Of a stretch of 64,000 nucleotides of DNA, positions 18,423 through 27,872 are shown in pieces (the stretch's first letter is position 1; each line of letters starts with the position of its first letter). The notes under the pieces were generated by a model. The model made no database searches, was not told where the DNA came from, and saw only the letters and a program-made list of their open reading frames with translations. This stretch comes from Nodularia sp. NIES-3585 (lineage in GTDB: Bacteria; Cyanobacteriota; Cyanobacteriia; Cyanobacteriales; Nostocaceae), in the NCBI RefSeq assembly GCF_002218065.1, contig NZ_BDUB01000001.1:3906720-3970719 (forward strand), written 5' to 3'. Position numbers and translations under genes: made by a program.

Positions 18423-20007
18423 CAGAATCTGCCGGAGATTTCCCTGCATTACGCACATTTACAAATTTACCCAGCAAATCAAACCAAAAGGGCGCACCCA
18501 TCGCAATCGCCACCCCACTCACAAACCAGCCAAAAATCATCCTGAAAAATTTCCAAACTGAAAAATGAGTCTTTTTATTTATACTCCAATCAAGTTGCTG
18601 TTCTAAGTTCATAGAATTCCAACCAATTGGTAAAGCTATTGACCCTAAAACCTTTTCAGTTTCTTGCTTTAAATTCTCTAAATTCTCAGATGAACTATTA
18701 GTCTGCACAATTTGCCCAGCATTATTCACAATAGCAATTCGTAGAGAAGAATCCTTTGATAATCTGCTCACGATATGAAATGCATCAGCATTAGCCATGA
18801 CTGCAATGCTAAAGCCAATTATCAGCGCCACCCCTTTGGCATTTCGTTTGTACACACCAGATGCTCGCGCCATTGAGTTATCAAATGTCTGCTCTAGCTC
18901 TTGTTGTAATATATAAATTCCTTCCTCTGTAGTTTTAGCTTTGATTTGGGCGCGTTTTGCTAAAGTTTCCATATTGGATAATACAGATGGCGGTAACTTT
19001 TCTTTCAATGATTGCAGCTTTGTACTAAAGTATGCAAATGTTTTATAAGCTTCACTATCTGGATCTGTAAATTCATTGATAAATCCTTGGTGAACATCAC
19101 TACCAACATTGATTAAATCCACAATTTCATGAATATTAGGTCTTAAACATTGGAGTGAAATAGTTTGTTCAATATTGCTAAATATATCTTCTCTGAGAAA
19201 TATCAGTTTTTGTAAGGCTTTGTTAGCAAAAAAATCTTCTGGCATATCTTCCCTAAAAACGGCAATATATCTATCTAAAGTTTGTGCCATCCGATTGATG
19301 CTAGTCTCCAAATCAACTTTATTCTTTTGGAAATCATCAATTGTTTTGCTAAAATTATTCTCAACTATTTCTGTAAATTCGTGATAGATATTAACTGAAA
19401 ATTTAGTGATATCGTCATCTATATTATTTACCTGATTATGAAACTTCAATAAAATAGTTTGAATCTCATGTAACTGCTGATCTTTAAAATTTATGATTCT
19501 TGCTTCAGTTAATTTTTGCACAAGTCCTGGGATGCCTAATATTTCCATCACAGTTGTAGCAAAAGTTTCAGCAGGAATATAAGATGGCGCACTGTGTTTC
19601 CTGAATTTTGAGTTTTCATCAGCATCTTTGATATTTCCTTTCTCGTCATTTTCATATCCAAAAATACTTTTATTTCTTTTTTCTCCAGATAGGGAAAATT
19701 TTACAGGAAGAGATGATAAGAACCAAACAAACTGACGAGGTAAATTCGTTAAAAAACCTTTTGCTTCTTGATTGACACTTTTAATCAATGGATGGTTGTA
19801 CAAATCATTTACAAAGCTAATCACATTCTCATTGTCTGAACTTGTTGCATCACCTGCCACAAGAATTTCAATGGATTTTTTGAGGTGAACTGCACGCCAT
19901 TGTAAAACTGTAGTGATCAATTCTTGAATCTCGGAAGCTAACAAACTTAAAATTAAGTAGATAAAAATTAAACCAATTGTTATATCTAAAATAAAAGGTA
20001 AACTCAT
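18412..20007 (-). CDS. Uncharacterised large membrane protein
   Basis: No named family was recognised. It has an N-terminal helix (LPFILDITIGLIFIYLILSL), a long polar, mostly helical middle (about 60-390) with coiled-coil character, a second helix (GVALIIGFSIAVMANADAF), and a C-terminal helix ending GAPFWFDLLGKFVNVRNAGK, which looks like a conserved signature. The middle would lie on one side of the membrane. The ATG at 20007 is chosen because GGAGGA lies about nine bases upstream. It stands alone, convergent with the recombinase-like gene. Confidence 0.75.
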   Translation of the reverse strand: MSLPFILDITIGLIFIYLILSLLASEIQELITTVLQWRAVHLKKSIEILVAGDATSSDNENVISFVNDLYNHPLIKSVNQEAKGFLTNLPRQFVWFLSSLPVKFSLSGEKRNKSIFGYENDEKGNIKDADENSKFRKHSAPSYIPAETFATTVMEILGIPGLVQKLTEARIINFKDQQLHEIQTILLKFHNQVNNIDDDITKFSVNIYHEFTEIVENNFSKTIDDFQKNKVDLETSINRMAQTLDRYIAVFREDMPEDFFANKALQKLIFLREDIFSNIEQTISLQCLRPNIHEIVDLINVGSDVHQGFINEFTDPDSEAYKTFAYFSTKLQSLKEKLPPSVLSNMETLAKRAQIKAKTTEEGIYILQQELEQTFDNSMARASGVYKRNAKGVALIIGFSIAVMANADAFHIVSRLSKDSSLRIAIVNNAGQIVQTNSSSENLENLKQETEKVLGSIALPIGWNSMNLEQQLDWSINKKTHFSVWKFFRMIFGWFVSGVAIAMGAPFWFDLLGKFVNVRNAGKSPADSAKK

Positions 20008-20263
20008 TGACACGTTCCTCCACAAGTAGATAGCATATTTATATTGGTACTATTTGTATCATTTTTAGCAATTATTAATTGTTAAATAACTTGAACAAAA
20101 TTTAGATGCATTTCTCAAATAATTATCGCTGTCCAGAGAAAATTGAGGTAACCTTGGAACTTAGGAATTGTTCAGAATACATATTGTGACTGGGTGGCAA
20201 CAGAACAGATGTACTTTGGTCTTTATGTAATCAAACCAGTAAGTAAAATGATGATCATAGAAT

Positions 20264-21601
20264 ATGCAAGAAGGAAGCTTTATTTGGGGCTATCTAGAAA
20301 AACAACATCGCCCAGTTAATAAATGGATTGATTGGCTATGGCTGATGGTATTGCTGTTTGCCGCAGTCTTGCTGTTTAGTCTCAATCTGGGGGAATTGCC
20401 ACTGGGAGATGCCCATGAAGGCACTGTGGCACAGGTGGCTAGGGAAATTTGGAGCGCTCCCCCAGGTTCCCTGCGATGGCTTTATCCAACTCTCGGAGGT
20501 GAACCGTATCATAACAAACCACCTTTGATACATTTGCTGATTGCTGGGGCTTATTCCCTAGGAGGCGTGAATGAATGGACAACCCGTTTACCTAGCTCAA
20601 TTTTAACTGCTTTTTCCGTACCATTGCTGTATTGTATTGGGCGAGAAATATTTCGTCAACGTTGGGCAGCTATTTATAGCGCCTTGATTTATCTGACAAT
20701 GCTGCCGGTGGTGCGTCATGGCAGATTGGCGATTTTAGATGGCGCAGTAGTCAGCTTTTTTATGGTGATGATGTGGTGCGTGTTGCGATCGCGCCGGGAT
20801 TTACGTTACTGTCTGGGGATTGGCATCGGACTGGGGTTGATTTGCTTAACTCAGGGGCTATTAGGGATATTATTAGCTGCGATCGCCATTGTCTTTCTAT
20901 TTTGGGATACACCAAGATTACTCACCACTCACTATTTCTGGATAGGCATCTTCATTGGTATTTTACCTGTGGCTGGTTGGTATAGCGCCCAATTCCTGCA
21001 CTACGGCTCCAGTTTTGCACAAGTTGGCCTTGTCAATCAATCCCTCAGCCCCATCGGCACAACCATGGAGCGAAATACTGCACCCCCCTGGTACTATGTG
21101 ATCGAAATACTCAAATGGACATGGCCTTGGTTAATTTTTTTCCCTCAATCTGTGCGCTTAATTTGGGAAAATCTCAGCCTAAGCTGGGCGAAACTCTTGC
21201 TGGTATGGAGTCTCGTCTATCTACTGTTCATTTCCTTGATGAGTATAAAACTACCTTGGTACGTCTTTCCGATTTACCCTAGTTTAGCCTTAGCTTTTGG
21301 CGCTCAGTTAGCAGAAATAGAAAATCTCCCTTTAACATCATCCTATCCGCGTACTTGGGTAGCTGGTTTGTCAATACTAGCTGTAGTGGCTTCTGCTGGT
21401 AGCATTTACTTCAGTAATGGTACAGTACAGAAAACCGACTTACAGCTGATTTTTGCTTCCGTAGCTTTGACTATGACCTTAGCCGCTATTTTAGCAGAAC
21501 GCGGCAATGGACAATTTCTGAAGATTTTACTTTGGGGAAGTTATATTTCTCTACTGCTATTGATGAAATCAAACTACTGGATAGGGGAATTATGGGGGTA
21601 A
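20264..21601 (+). CDS. Glycosyltransferase family 39 (ArnT/PMT-like) membrane protein
   Basis: This is a polytopic GT-C glycosyltransferase, expected to move a sugar from a lipid carrier to a lipid or protein on the outer side of the membrane. The catalytic-loop pattern is present: GDAHEGTVAQVAREI with an acidic pair after the first helix, then GEPYHNKPPLIHLLIAGAY. About ten hydrophobic segments follow, including KLPWYVFPIYPSLALAFGAQ, typical of ArnT-like proteins. At 445 residues it is somewhat shorter than ArnT. Acceptor and donor are unknown. Confidence 0.85.
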   Translation: MQEGSFIWGYLEKQHRPVNKWIDWLWLMVLLFAAVLLFSLNLGELPLGDAHEGTVAQVAREIWSAPPGSLRWLYPTLGGEPYHNKPPLIHLLIAGAYSLGGVNEWTTRLPSSILTAFSVPLLYCIGREIFRQRWAAIYSALIYLTMLPVVRHGRLAILDGAVVSFFMVMMWCVLRSRRDLRYCLGIGIGLGLICLTQGLLGILLAAIAIVFLFWDTPRLLTTHYFWIGIFIGILPVAGWYSAQFLHYGSSFAQVGLVNQSLSPIGTTMERNTAPPWYYVIEILKWTWPWLIFFPQSVRLIWENLSLSWAKLLLVWSLVYLLFISLMSIKLPWYVFPIYPSLALAFGAQLAEIENLPLTSSYPRTWVAGLSILAVVASAGSIYFSNGTVQKTDLQLIFASVALTMTLAAILAERGNGQFLKILLWGSYISLLLLMKSNYWIGELWG

Positions 21602-21629
21602 TTTACCTCGTCAAGGCATTCCGCATTTT

Positions 21630-22001
21630 TTATTCCCCTGGTTTAATTTCCTCCGTATTAGGAAATTGCTGATCGTAATTTGTATTCTGCTGCGTCATAG
21701 TAATCATACCCAAGAAAATAGTCAGACCCACAGCCAAACTTAATATAGGACGCTTGATCAGAATAAAATCTCGTATAATTCTAGCTAAAGGACTACTTTG
21801 ACGACGTAGAGCCGAACAAAGCATGATTTGTTTGAGCATAAACGGATCGCGGACATAATGACCACTGCTACAAACTACTAGCCTTTGCTGACAATAGGGA
21901 CAGCGAAACAAGCCAATGTGTGACTCGCCTAGTCTTTGCTGGGCATTTCTTTGACAAATTGGGCAACCAACATAATCATTATCAAAGGTGTGTATATTCA
22001 T
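21630..22001 (-). CDS. Zinc-ribbon membrane-anchored hypothetical protein
   Basis: This 123-residue protein has two CxxC knuckles (CPICQR at residue 18 and CPYCQQR at about residue 34), likely a zinc ribbon, and one membrane helix near the C-terminus (PILSLAVGLTIFLGMITM). The rest is basic. No function is recognised. It is convergent with the glycosyltransferase gene. Confidence 0.7.
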   Translation of the reverse strand: MNIHTFDNDYVGCPICQRNAQQRLGESHIGLFRCPYCQQRLVVCSSGHYVRDPFMLKQIMLCSALRRQSSPLARIIRDFILIKRPILSLAVGLTIFLGMITMTQQNTNYDQQFPNTEEIKPGE

Positions 22002-22483
22002 CTACCTCGTCCGCTGCGTCCATTTACTCGCTTTGTAACAATAGCTATATTGCATTTAGAAAAAAATACTTAATAGACCTCACAGTGTGATCTGACATCA
22101 GCCATGAATCAATCCTGTAATTGTATTTCTACCAAGCATGGCTCAATAGTCGCAACACGAGTATAGCTAGATTGAGGTGAATATGGCTGTTGTTTACTGC
22201 TCGCCGATGGTACATCCATTAAGTTCACAGATACTATATTTTCCCTACAGATAATAAGTCAGCCTTGACTCGCACCCAACTAGCGATCGTTGACCATCGA
22301 TAATTAATTCTCTCTTATTTAACCATTCTCATGATCAAAATTTTAACAAGCCGAATGTTTTTTTACTAAACCTGTGTAGATCCATCAAATCAGATTTAAT
22401 TTCTCTGCTTAATCAAGAATGGCTGACAATAAGAAGTAGCAGCTAAAAATTTAAGTTTTTTCTTACATTTACCCCATATCTCA
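22002..22483. other. 482-base gene-free region upstream of clcA
   Basis: No ORF, RNA gene or strong repeat is supported in this stretch. It contains AT-rich segments (near 22290-22350 and 22440-22470) that could hold the clcA promoter, but no clear -35/-10 pair was identified. Confidence 0.5.
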
Positions 22484-24394
22484 ATGACTCTCTTGCCTCC
22501 CAGCGAACTGAGGAAGGTAACGGAACAACCTATATTTCCTACACCTTCTACTCGTTTAACACAATTGATTAACGGTTTTCAACTATCTCCAGAAACTGTT
22601 GTACTATTTTTAGCCCTGCTCATTGGCGGTGGTACGGGTATGGGCGTAGTCACATTTCACTATTTGATTGAGCTAATTCATCACCTAATGCGAGAAAAAT
22701 TCATGGGTGCAATTAGTGTTTGGGGGGCTGGGACTTTCGCCTGTGTTCCTATCCTCGGTGGGTTAATTGTGGGATTGATGCGTTGGTATGCTCAAGACTT
22801 TGGCCCCGGACTTTCATCAATGATTGCGGCCTCCCAGGGAACAGAACTCAAGCAACAATTACGACCAGTCACGAAAATGTTAGCTGCATCTGTTTCTTTG
22901 GGAAGTGGTGCTTCTTTGGGAACTGAAGGGCCAAGTGTAGAGATTGGGGCTAATTTTGGGATGTTGTTGTCTGTGATTCTCAAAGTCTCTCAAGAGCGAC
23001 AACGGTTACTTTTAGGTGCTGGTGCGGCGGCTGGATTAGCGGCCGGATTTAACGCTCCCATTGCGGGAGTATTTTTTGCTTTAGAAGTAGTGATGGGCGC
23101 AACATCTTTTGCCACTTCGGCTGTGAGTGTGGTGCTGCTAGCCGCAGTAGTAGCAGCATTAATTGCTCAAATTGGCTTGGGCGCACAACCTGCTTTTGAT
23201 TTACCTGTTTACCAAGTCCGTAGTCTTTTGGAATTACCCCTTTATCTGGGGTTAGGTTTAGGAGCAAGTTTAGTTTCTCTGACTTATGCAGGAACTATTC
23301 GTTTAGCAAAAGCTGGTTTTGCTGGGTTAATTCCTGGTTTTGGCTTATTAGGACGCATCCCTAAACCGATTCATCCCTTGATTGGTGGCTTAATCCTCGG
23401 CACAGTTACTTTACAATTTCCCCAAATTTTAGGCATCGGTTATGAAACTATAGAGGCCATGCTTCAGGATGTAGAATTTTCTCTGCAACTATTGGTTGTA
23501 TTGTTAGTACTTAAATTATTGATGACGGCTATCAGTACCAGTAGTGGCTTCGTTGGTGGTTTATTTGCACCAGCAATGTTTTTGGGTGCATCTTTTGGAT
23601 CTGCTTACGCTAAAACCGTCACTGTCCTCTTTCCGGCAGTTGGTGAGCTGATGGCGGCTCCTCCAGCCTATGCAATGGTGGGGATGGCAGCCGTTTTAGC
23701 TGCAAGTGTCAGAGCGCCATTAACAGCTATTTTGATGTTATTTGAATTGACCCGTGACTACCGCATTGTTTTACCTTTAATGGCAGCAGTCGGTTTAAGT
23801 GTGTGGATCACAGAACAGTTTAAGCCAAATTTTAACTCTAATTCTAACCTGCAACAAATTGGTCTTTCTGAGTTGAAAGACGAACAGGCGGAAATTGTGC
23901 AACAAATTTTGGTAGAAGATGCTATGATTAGGTCCCCAAAAAAGTTACCTGCAACTTTGGGAGTGTTAGAAGCAGCTCTAGAAATGATTCGCGATCGCTG
24001 TCGTAGTGCTTTAGTAATTGATCAAGCAGAGCAATTAGTGGGTATCATCTCTCTAGAAGACATTAATCGTGTTCTGCGTCTTCCGCAAAATCACTCCCAT
24101 TCTGCCAGTGAAATTACGAATAATTTAGCTCATCAAACTCTGATTGATATTTGTACCACTGAAATTATCTATGCTTGGCAAGATGAACTCTTGTCTGAAG
24201 CTTTAGATCGGATGTCTCTTCGAGGTTTGCACCAGTTACCTGTGGTCACACGAGATAATCAGCAGTACATTTTAGGCTTACTAGAACGGGACCAAGTTAC
24301 ATTAATATGCAGCTTGGCAGTCACGGACAAAGCACTTCAGCAATATTTAGCCAATAGTCAGTGGCCAGTGGAAAAATTAACAACTGACAACTGA
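22484..24394 (+). CDS. clcA: ClC-family chloride channel/antiporter with CBS domains
   Basis: This is a polytopic ClC protein (about residues 40-455) followed by a C-terminal CBS pair (about 480-625). The anion-path motifs are visible: GPGLSSM, LGTEGPSVEIG with the gating Glu148, and GGLFAPAMFLGAS. The gating Glu favours ion transport with a glutamate gate; whether it is channel or H+/Cl- exchanger cannot be told. The CBS pair (for example RCRSALVIDQAEQLVGIISL) probably binds nucleotides and controls transport. Confidence 0.93.
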   Translation: MTLLPPSELRKVTEQPIFPTPSTRLTQLINGFQLSPETVVLFLALLIGGGTGMGVVTFHYLIELIHHLMREKFMGAISVWGAGTFACVPILGGLIVGLMRWYAQDFGPGLSSMIAASQGTELKQQLRPVTKMLAASVSLGSGASLGTEGPSVEIGANFGMLLSVILKVSQERQRLLLGAGAAAGLAAGFNAPIAGVFFALEVVMGATSFATSAVSVVLLAAVVAALIAQIGLGAQPAFDLPVYQVRSLLELPLYLGLGLGASLVSLTYAGTIRLAKAGFAGLIPGFGLLGRIPKPIHPLIGGLILGTVTLQFPQILGIGYETIEAMLQDVEFSLQLLVVLLVLKLLMTAISTSSGFVGGLFAPAMFLGASFGSAYAKTVTVLFPAVGELMAAPPAYAMVGMAAVLAASVRAPLTAILMLFELTRDYRIVLPLMAAVGLSVWITEQFKPNFNSNSNLQQIGLSELKDEQAEIVQQILVEDAMIRSPKKLPATLGVLEAALEMIRDRCRSALVIDQAEQLVGIISLEDINRVLRLPQNHSHSASEITNNLAHQTLIDICTTEIIYAWQDELLSEALDRMSLRGLHQLPVVTRDNQQYILGLLERDQVTLICSLAVTDKALQQYLANSQWPVEKLTTDN

Positions 24395-24399
24395 CAACT

Positions 24400-24622
24400 G
24401 ACCGAAAAATTTTAGATTTTGGATTTTAGATTTTGGATTGGGAATTTTCGGTACAAGCCCCGCCTCTTCAGGGCGGAATTAATCCCAAATACTCGCTGCG
24501 CTGCGTACGCTTCGCTAACGCTAATCTAAAATCCTCAAGCTCCAGACTTTAGGTTGGAGTAAATCCCAAATCCCAAATACTCGCTGCGCTGCGTACGCTT
24601 CGCTAACGTAAATCCAAAATTG
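24400..24622. repeat. Repeat cluster with hairpins and two copies of a 40-base unit
   Basis: A unit starting AATCCCAAATACTCGCTGCG and continuing through GTACGCTTCGCTAACG occurs twice (about 24480-24520 and 24566-24608). Each is preceded by an imperfect hairpin: CCCGCC-TCTTCA-GGGCGG near 24459-24476 and CTCCA...TGGAG near 24540-24560. Hairpins of this AAGCCCC...GGGCGG type resemble IS200/IS605 right ends, so remnants of such elements or a derived MITE are possible. No tnpA/tnpB is present. Confidence 0.55.
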
Positions 24623-24634
24623 ATTGACAATTTA

Positions 24635-25048
24635 TTAAGCTGTAGCCTCTATGGCTTCTATGCCTTCCTTCTCATCTGCGTCTACCTGTCTCAGACGAAT
24701 ATGTTTTTTACCCAAGGTGATGAGAAACTCATCTCCTGGTTCAAGATTCATCTGTTTTGTATAAGCTGAACCGATCAGTAAATTACCGTTTGATTGCACG
24801 CTAATTCTATAGCTAGCACTGCGCCCACCCCGTCCATTGGCACTGGGTGAACTGTCTAACTGAATGCCTTCAGCATCAATCAGGGCATTCAAAAATTTCA
24901 TCATATTCACACGCTCTATACCATTTTTGGTAATGGTATAGTAGCCGCACTGCTTGGCTTTATCTTCTTTGCTAAGGCTCTCTAGCTCTTTAACTTTTTT
25001 GAGCAGTTCTTCACCCAGTAGGGGTTCTATTTTTTTCAGTTTAGGCAT
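24635..25048 (-). CDS. AbrB-like transcriptional regulator (cyAbrB family)
   Basis: This 137-residue DNA-binding regulator has the cyanobacterial AbrB architecture: an N-terminal helical region (LLGEELLKKVKELESLSKED followed by KAKQCGYYT), a middle segment (NMMKFLNALIDAEGI), and a C-terminal swapped-hairpin domain (SNGNLLIGSAYTKQMNLEPG then DEFLITLGKKHIRL). cyAbrB proteins act on nitrogen, carbon, hydrogenase and heterocyst genes. Which paralog this is cannot be fixed here. The ATG at 25048 is used; a TTG lies one codon upstream. Confidence 0.9.
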   Translation of the reverse strand: MPKLKKIEPLLGEELLKKVKELESLSKEDKAKQCGYYTITKNGIERVNMMKFLNALIDAEGIQLDSSPSANGRGGRSASYRISVQSNGNLLIGSAYTKQMNLEPGDEFLITLGKKHIRLRQVDADEKEGIEAIEATA

Positions 25049-25441
25049 CAACTTAGATGAGAAATGAATGGTTGAAGTAGTTGAATCGATTTTATTTTAG
25101 CTGACATTGAACTAGTAGGAACAGAATCCTTTAGTTTTCAACTCAGCTTTGCCAAGTATATTACACTCATAGGTGAAATTGTTACACAATTATCAATATT
25201 GTCAAGACAATCTATTTTCTAAAATGCTGATAACTATATCTAGTTTGTGATCACTGCTAGACTATATTTATTTAAGTTTCCTAAAGCTAGGCGCAAAACT
25301 TGTATACTCGATCAGGTTGATAATTAGAACAGAAGATGATAAGCAAAACTGATCCTTTAATCATTAACATTAGTAATTATTGACTGGTCAGTGGTCAAAA
25401 TAAAACAACTGACAACTGATAAATAAACAAAACTTGGCAGC
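25049..25441. other. Divergent intergenic region between cyAbrB and Rrf2 genes
   Basis: This AT-rich stretch should hold the promoters of both flanking genes. Near 25380-25420 it has several TGACTGGTCAGTGG/ACAACTGACAACTG-type heptamer repeats. No specific operator was identified. Confidence 0.5.
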
Positions 25442-25885
25442 ATGAAACTAACTACCAGAGGACATTACAGTGTCAAGGCATTGCTAGATTTAAGTTTACA
25501 GCCAGGTTATGGGCCAGCATCAGTCAGAGCGATCGCACTTCGCCAAGATATCCCCGCACCTTACCTGGAAAAGTTGCTAATAGAAATGCGTCGGGCTGGA
25601 TTAGTCAAATCAATTCGGGGTAGCATTGGCGGTTACCAACTAGCATTAAAGCCTGTACAAATTTCTATAGGTCAAATTTTAGAGGCCGTCGGCGAAACTA
25701 TTACTCGTTTACCACATCACACCCCAACCCCGGCGCAAACTGAAGATTGGGTCACATTCACTCTCTGGCAAAGACTCAACCAAAAGCTCAAAGAGGCTTT
25801 GTACAGTATTACTCTGGCTGACCTCTATTACGATGCTCGGAGTTGGCAAGCTTCTCTGGGAGAAGAAGCCAGTTTTGTTGTTTAG
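25442..25885 (+). CDS. Rrf2 family transcriptional regulator
   Basis: This is a winged-helix regulator of 147 residues. The N-terminus (MKLTTRGHYSVKALLDLSLQ), the DIPAPYLEKLLIEMRRAGLV recognition helix and the SIRGSIGGYQLA wing are typical. The three Cys that hold the Fe-S cluster in IscR and NsrR are missing; the protein has no Cys at all, so it must sense something else or act without a cluster. cobD starts 52 bases downstream on the same strand. Confidence 0.9.
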   Translation: MKLTTRGHYSVKALLDLSLQPGYGPASVRAIALRQDIPAPYLEKLLIEMRRAGLVKSIRGSIGGYQLALKPVQISIGQILEAVGETITRLPHHTPTPAQTEDWVTFTLWQRLNQKLKEALYSITLADLYYDARSWQASLGEEASFVV

Positions 25886-25937
25886 TCATTAGCATGAGTG
25901 ATTATTTATTGGTTCTTCGCTTTCACATAAAACACAA

Positions 25938-26906
25938 ATGACATCATCTGTGATTTTGATCATTGCAGCACTATTAGATTACTTCATTGGTGATCCTTGG
26001 GGTTGGCCTCATCCCGTGCAAGTGATGGGGTGGGTAATTTCTCACCTGACGAAATTTTTTATCCAAGTCTGTCACCATTCTCTAACACAACGGATAGCGG
26101 GAATTATCTTAGGCATAACCTTAATATTTGGTAGCGGCTGTGTAGGTTGGTTAATAATTCAAACTACTAAAGGGCTGCATCCATTGTGGGGAATCGTCTT
26201 AGAAAGCATTATTCTGGCTAGTTGTTTCGCTTTTAAAAGTCTGCGAACAGCTGCATATCACGTTTTAGAACCATTAACAGCCGGAGATATAGAATCAGCT
26301 CGTAATATTTTAAGTAATTATGTAGGTCGAGATACACAAAAGCTCTCAGAACCAGAAATTTTGCGCGCAGTTTTAGAAACTGTCACCGAAAATGCTACTG
26401 ATGGAGTTATGGCTCCACTTTTTTATGCAATTGTGGGTGCTTGTGTACCGGGTGTGGGTTTAATTCCTTTGGCTTTAGCATACAAAGCTAGTAGTACCCT
26501 GGATTCAATGGTGGGTTATCGGCAAGCGCCCTATACTTATTTAGGGTGGTTTAGTGCTAGGTTAGAAGACTATTTAACTTGGTTGCCTTGTCGCTTAACG
26601 GTGATTACCTTGGCACTGTTATCACGTAAACCCCTCTATGTTTGGCGAATGTGTTGCCGAGATGCAATCAAAGATCCCAGTCCTAACTCAGGCTGGAGTG
26701 AATGTGCTTATGCGGCTATTTTGGGTGTGCAAATGGGAGGCACAAATTGGTATGGCGGAGTACCCAAACCAAAACCACTACTAGGAGATGCAATTCATCC
26801 GATCACCCCAAGTTCGATTCAAACTGCCTTATTATTAACTCGATATTCTTTTTTATTGTGGTTAGGGATAGCGATCGCTTTATTATTCATACTTATAAAC
26901 AGGTAA
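25938..26906 (+). CDS. cobD: Adenosylcobinamide-phosphate synthase CobD/CbiB
   Basis: This membrane enzyme attaches the aminopropanol arm to adenosylcobyric acid in cobalamin synthesis. The N-terminal LLDYFIGDPWGWPHPVQVMG, the NYVGRDTQKLSEPEILRAVL block, ENATDGVMAPLFYA and the GDAIHPITPSSIQ C-terminal motif are diagnostic. The length of 322 is normal. No cobalamin riboswitch was seen upstream. Another cobalamin gene (cobI) lies at the far end of the window, not linked. Confidence 0.95.
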   Translation: MTSSVILIIAALLDYFIGDPWGWPHPVQVMGWVISHLTKFFIQVCHHSLTQRIAGIILGITLIFGSGCVGWLIIQTTKGLHPLWGIVLESIILASCFAFKSLRTAAYHVLEPLTAGDIESARNILSNYVGRDTQKLSEPEILRAVLETVTENATDGVMAPLFYAIVGACVPGVGLIPLALAYKASSTLDSMVGYRQAPYTYLGWFSARLEDYLTWLPCRLTVITLALLSRKPLYVWRMCCRDAIKDPSPNSGWSECAYAAILGVQMGGTNWYGGVPKPKPLLGDAIHPITPSSIQTALLLTRYSFLLWLGIAIALLFILINR

Positions 26907-26946
26907 TCATCACTATAGGAATCCGATTTGATTAGTGAAAAAATTT

Positions 26947-27045
26947 AAGTATATGTAGTGGCGTGGCTTTAGCCTAACGCACCGTCTTCTGGGTCTTGGT
27001 GCGTTACACTTCGTGATAACACACCCTACGTGTGTTTCATAAATC
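26947..27045. repeat. Palindromic MITE-like repeat, copy A
   Basis: This shares a nearly 100-base sequence with copy B at 27769: AAGTATATGTAG, then GGCTTTAGCC, CGCACCGTCTTCTGGGTCTT, and the shared end ACACACCCTACGTGTGTTTC. The core CACCGTCTTCTGGGTCTTGGTG can fold. The two copies flank pyrR. Confidence 0.75.
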
Positions 27046-27060
27046 AAATATGAGTCCTAT

Positions 27061-27603
27061 ATGTCTGCCAAAGTAGTTGAAATTCTTTCCTCAGAAGACC
27101 TCCGTCGTACCTTAACTCGCCTAGCCTCTCAGATTGTGGAAAAGTCCCGTGATTTATCCCAATTGGTACTCGTCGGTATTTATACTAGAGGGGTGCTATT
27201 AGCAGAATTATTGGCACGTCAGATTGAGACACTCGAAGGTGTCAACGTGGCAGTGGGAGCATTAGATATTACATTCTATCGAGATGACCTTGACAAAATT
27301 GGCTTAAGGACTCCAGCCAAAACCAACATCCCTTTTGACCTCACAGGAAAAACAGTTGTCCTGGTTGATGACGTAATTTTCAAAGGTCGGACGATTCGCG
27401 CTGCTTTGAATGCGGTGACTGAGTATGGTAGACCAGAAGTAATTCGTTTAGCTGTTTTAGTAGACAGGGGTCATAGAGAAGTCCCAATTCACCCAGATTT
27501 TATTGGGAAGCAACTACCTACCGCTAAAGAAGAAATCGTAAAAGTGTACTTACAAGATTGGGATGACAGAGATGCAGTTGAGTTGATGGCGGCTAATAAC
27601 TAG
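27061..27603 (+). CDS. pyrR: PyrR bifunctional pyr regulator/uracil phosphoribosyltransferase
   Basis: This 180-residue protein has the PRPP-binding motif [20 protein letters not shown] and the PyrR blocks [18 protein letters not shown] and [13 protein letters not shown]. In Bacillus PyrR binds pyr mRNA to cause attenuation and also converts uracil to UMP; no pyr operon or attenuator is next to it here, so the enzymatic role may dominate. It stands alone between two copies of a palindromic repeat. Confidence 0.93.
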   Translation: MSAKVVEILSSEDLRRTLTRLASQIVEKSRDLSQLVLVGIYTRGVLLAELLARQIETLEGVNVAVGALDITFYRDDLDKIGLRTPAKTNIPFDLTGKTVVLVDDVIFKGRTIRAALNAVTEYGRPEVIRLAVLVDRGHREVPIHPDFIGKQLPTAKEEIVKVYLQDWDDRDAVELMAANN

Positions 27604-27668
27604 AAATGCGGATTTAAGTCTACACACAAGTCCAAAAACCTGACAAGCCTAAAATAGTGCATTACAAC

Positions 27669-27735
27669 GTAGGTTGGTTAAGCGTAGCGTAACCCAGCCA
27701 ATGATCTTGGATTTCTTTAAGTCAACCCAACCTAC
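27669..27735. repeat. Inverted repeat GTAGGTTGG ... CCAACCTAC
   Basis: Perfect 9-base arms at 27669-27677 and 27727-27735 enclose AAGCGTAGCGTAACCCAGC. This is the GTAGGTTGGGTT-type palindromic repeat common in cyanobacterial intergenic DNA. It directly precedes repeat copy B. Confidence 0.7.
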
Positions 27736-27768
27736 AATTTTTTGCATCATTTTAAGCTTGCCACGCCT

Positions 27769-27872
27769 AAGTATATGTAGGGTGTGTTATGGCTTTAGCC
27801 TCACGCACCGTCTTCTGGGTCTTGGTGCCGTACTCTCCTCGATCACACACCCTACGTGTGTTTCATAAATTA
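27769..27872. repeat. Palindromic MITE-like repeat, copy B
   Basis: This is the second copy of the element at 26947. Its ends form inverted repeats: GTAGGGTGTG at 27778-27787 against CACACCCTAC near 27846-27855. The internal CACCGTCTTCTGGGTCTTGGTG is shared with copy A. Confidence 0.75.

Noticed and set aside
25886-25937. Cobalamin riboswitch upstream of cobD
   Set aside because: The gap of 52 bases is too short for a riboswitch, and no B12-box-like sequence is present.
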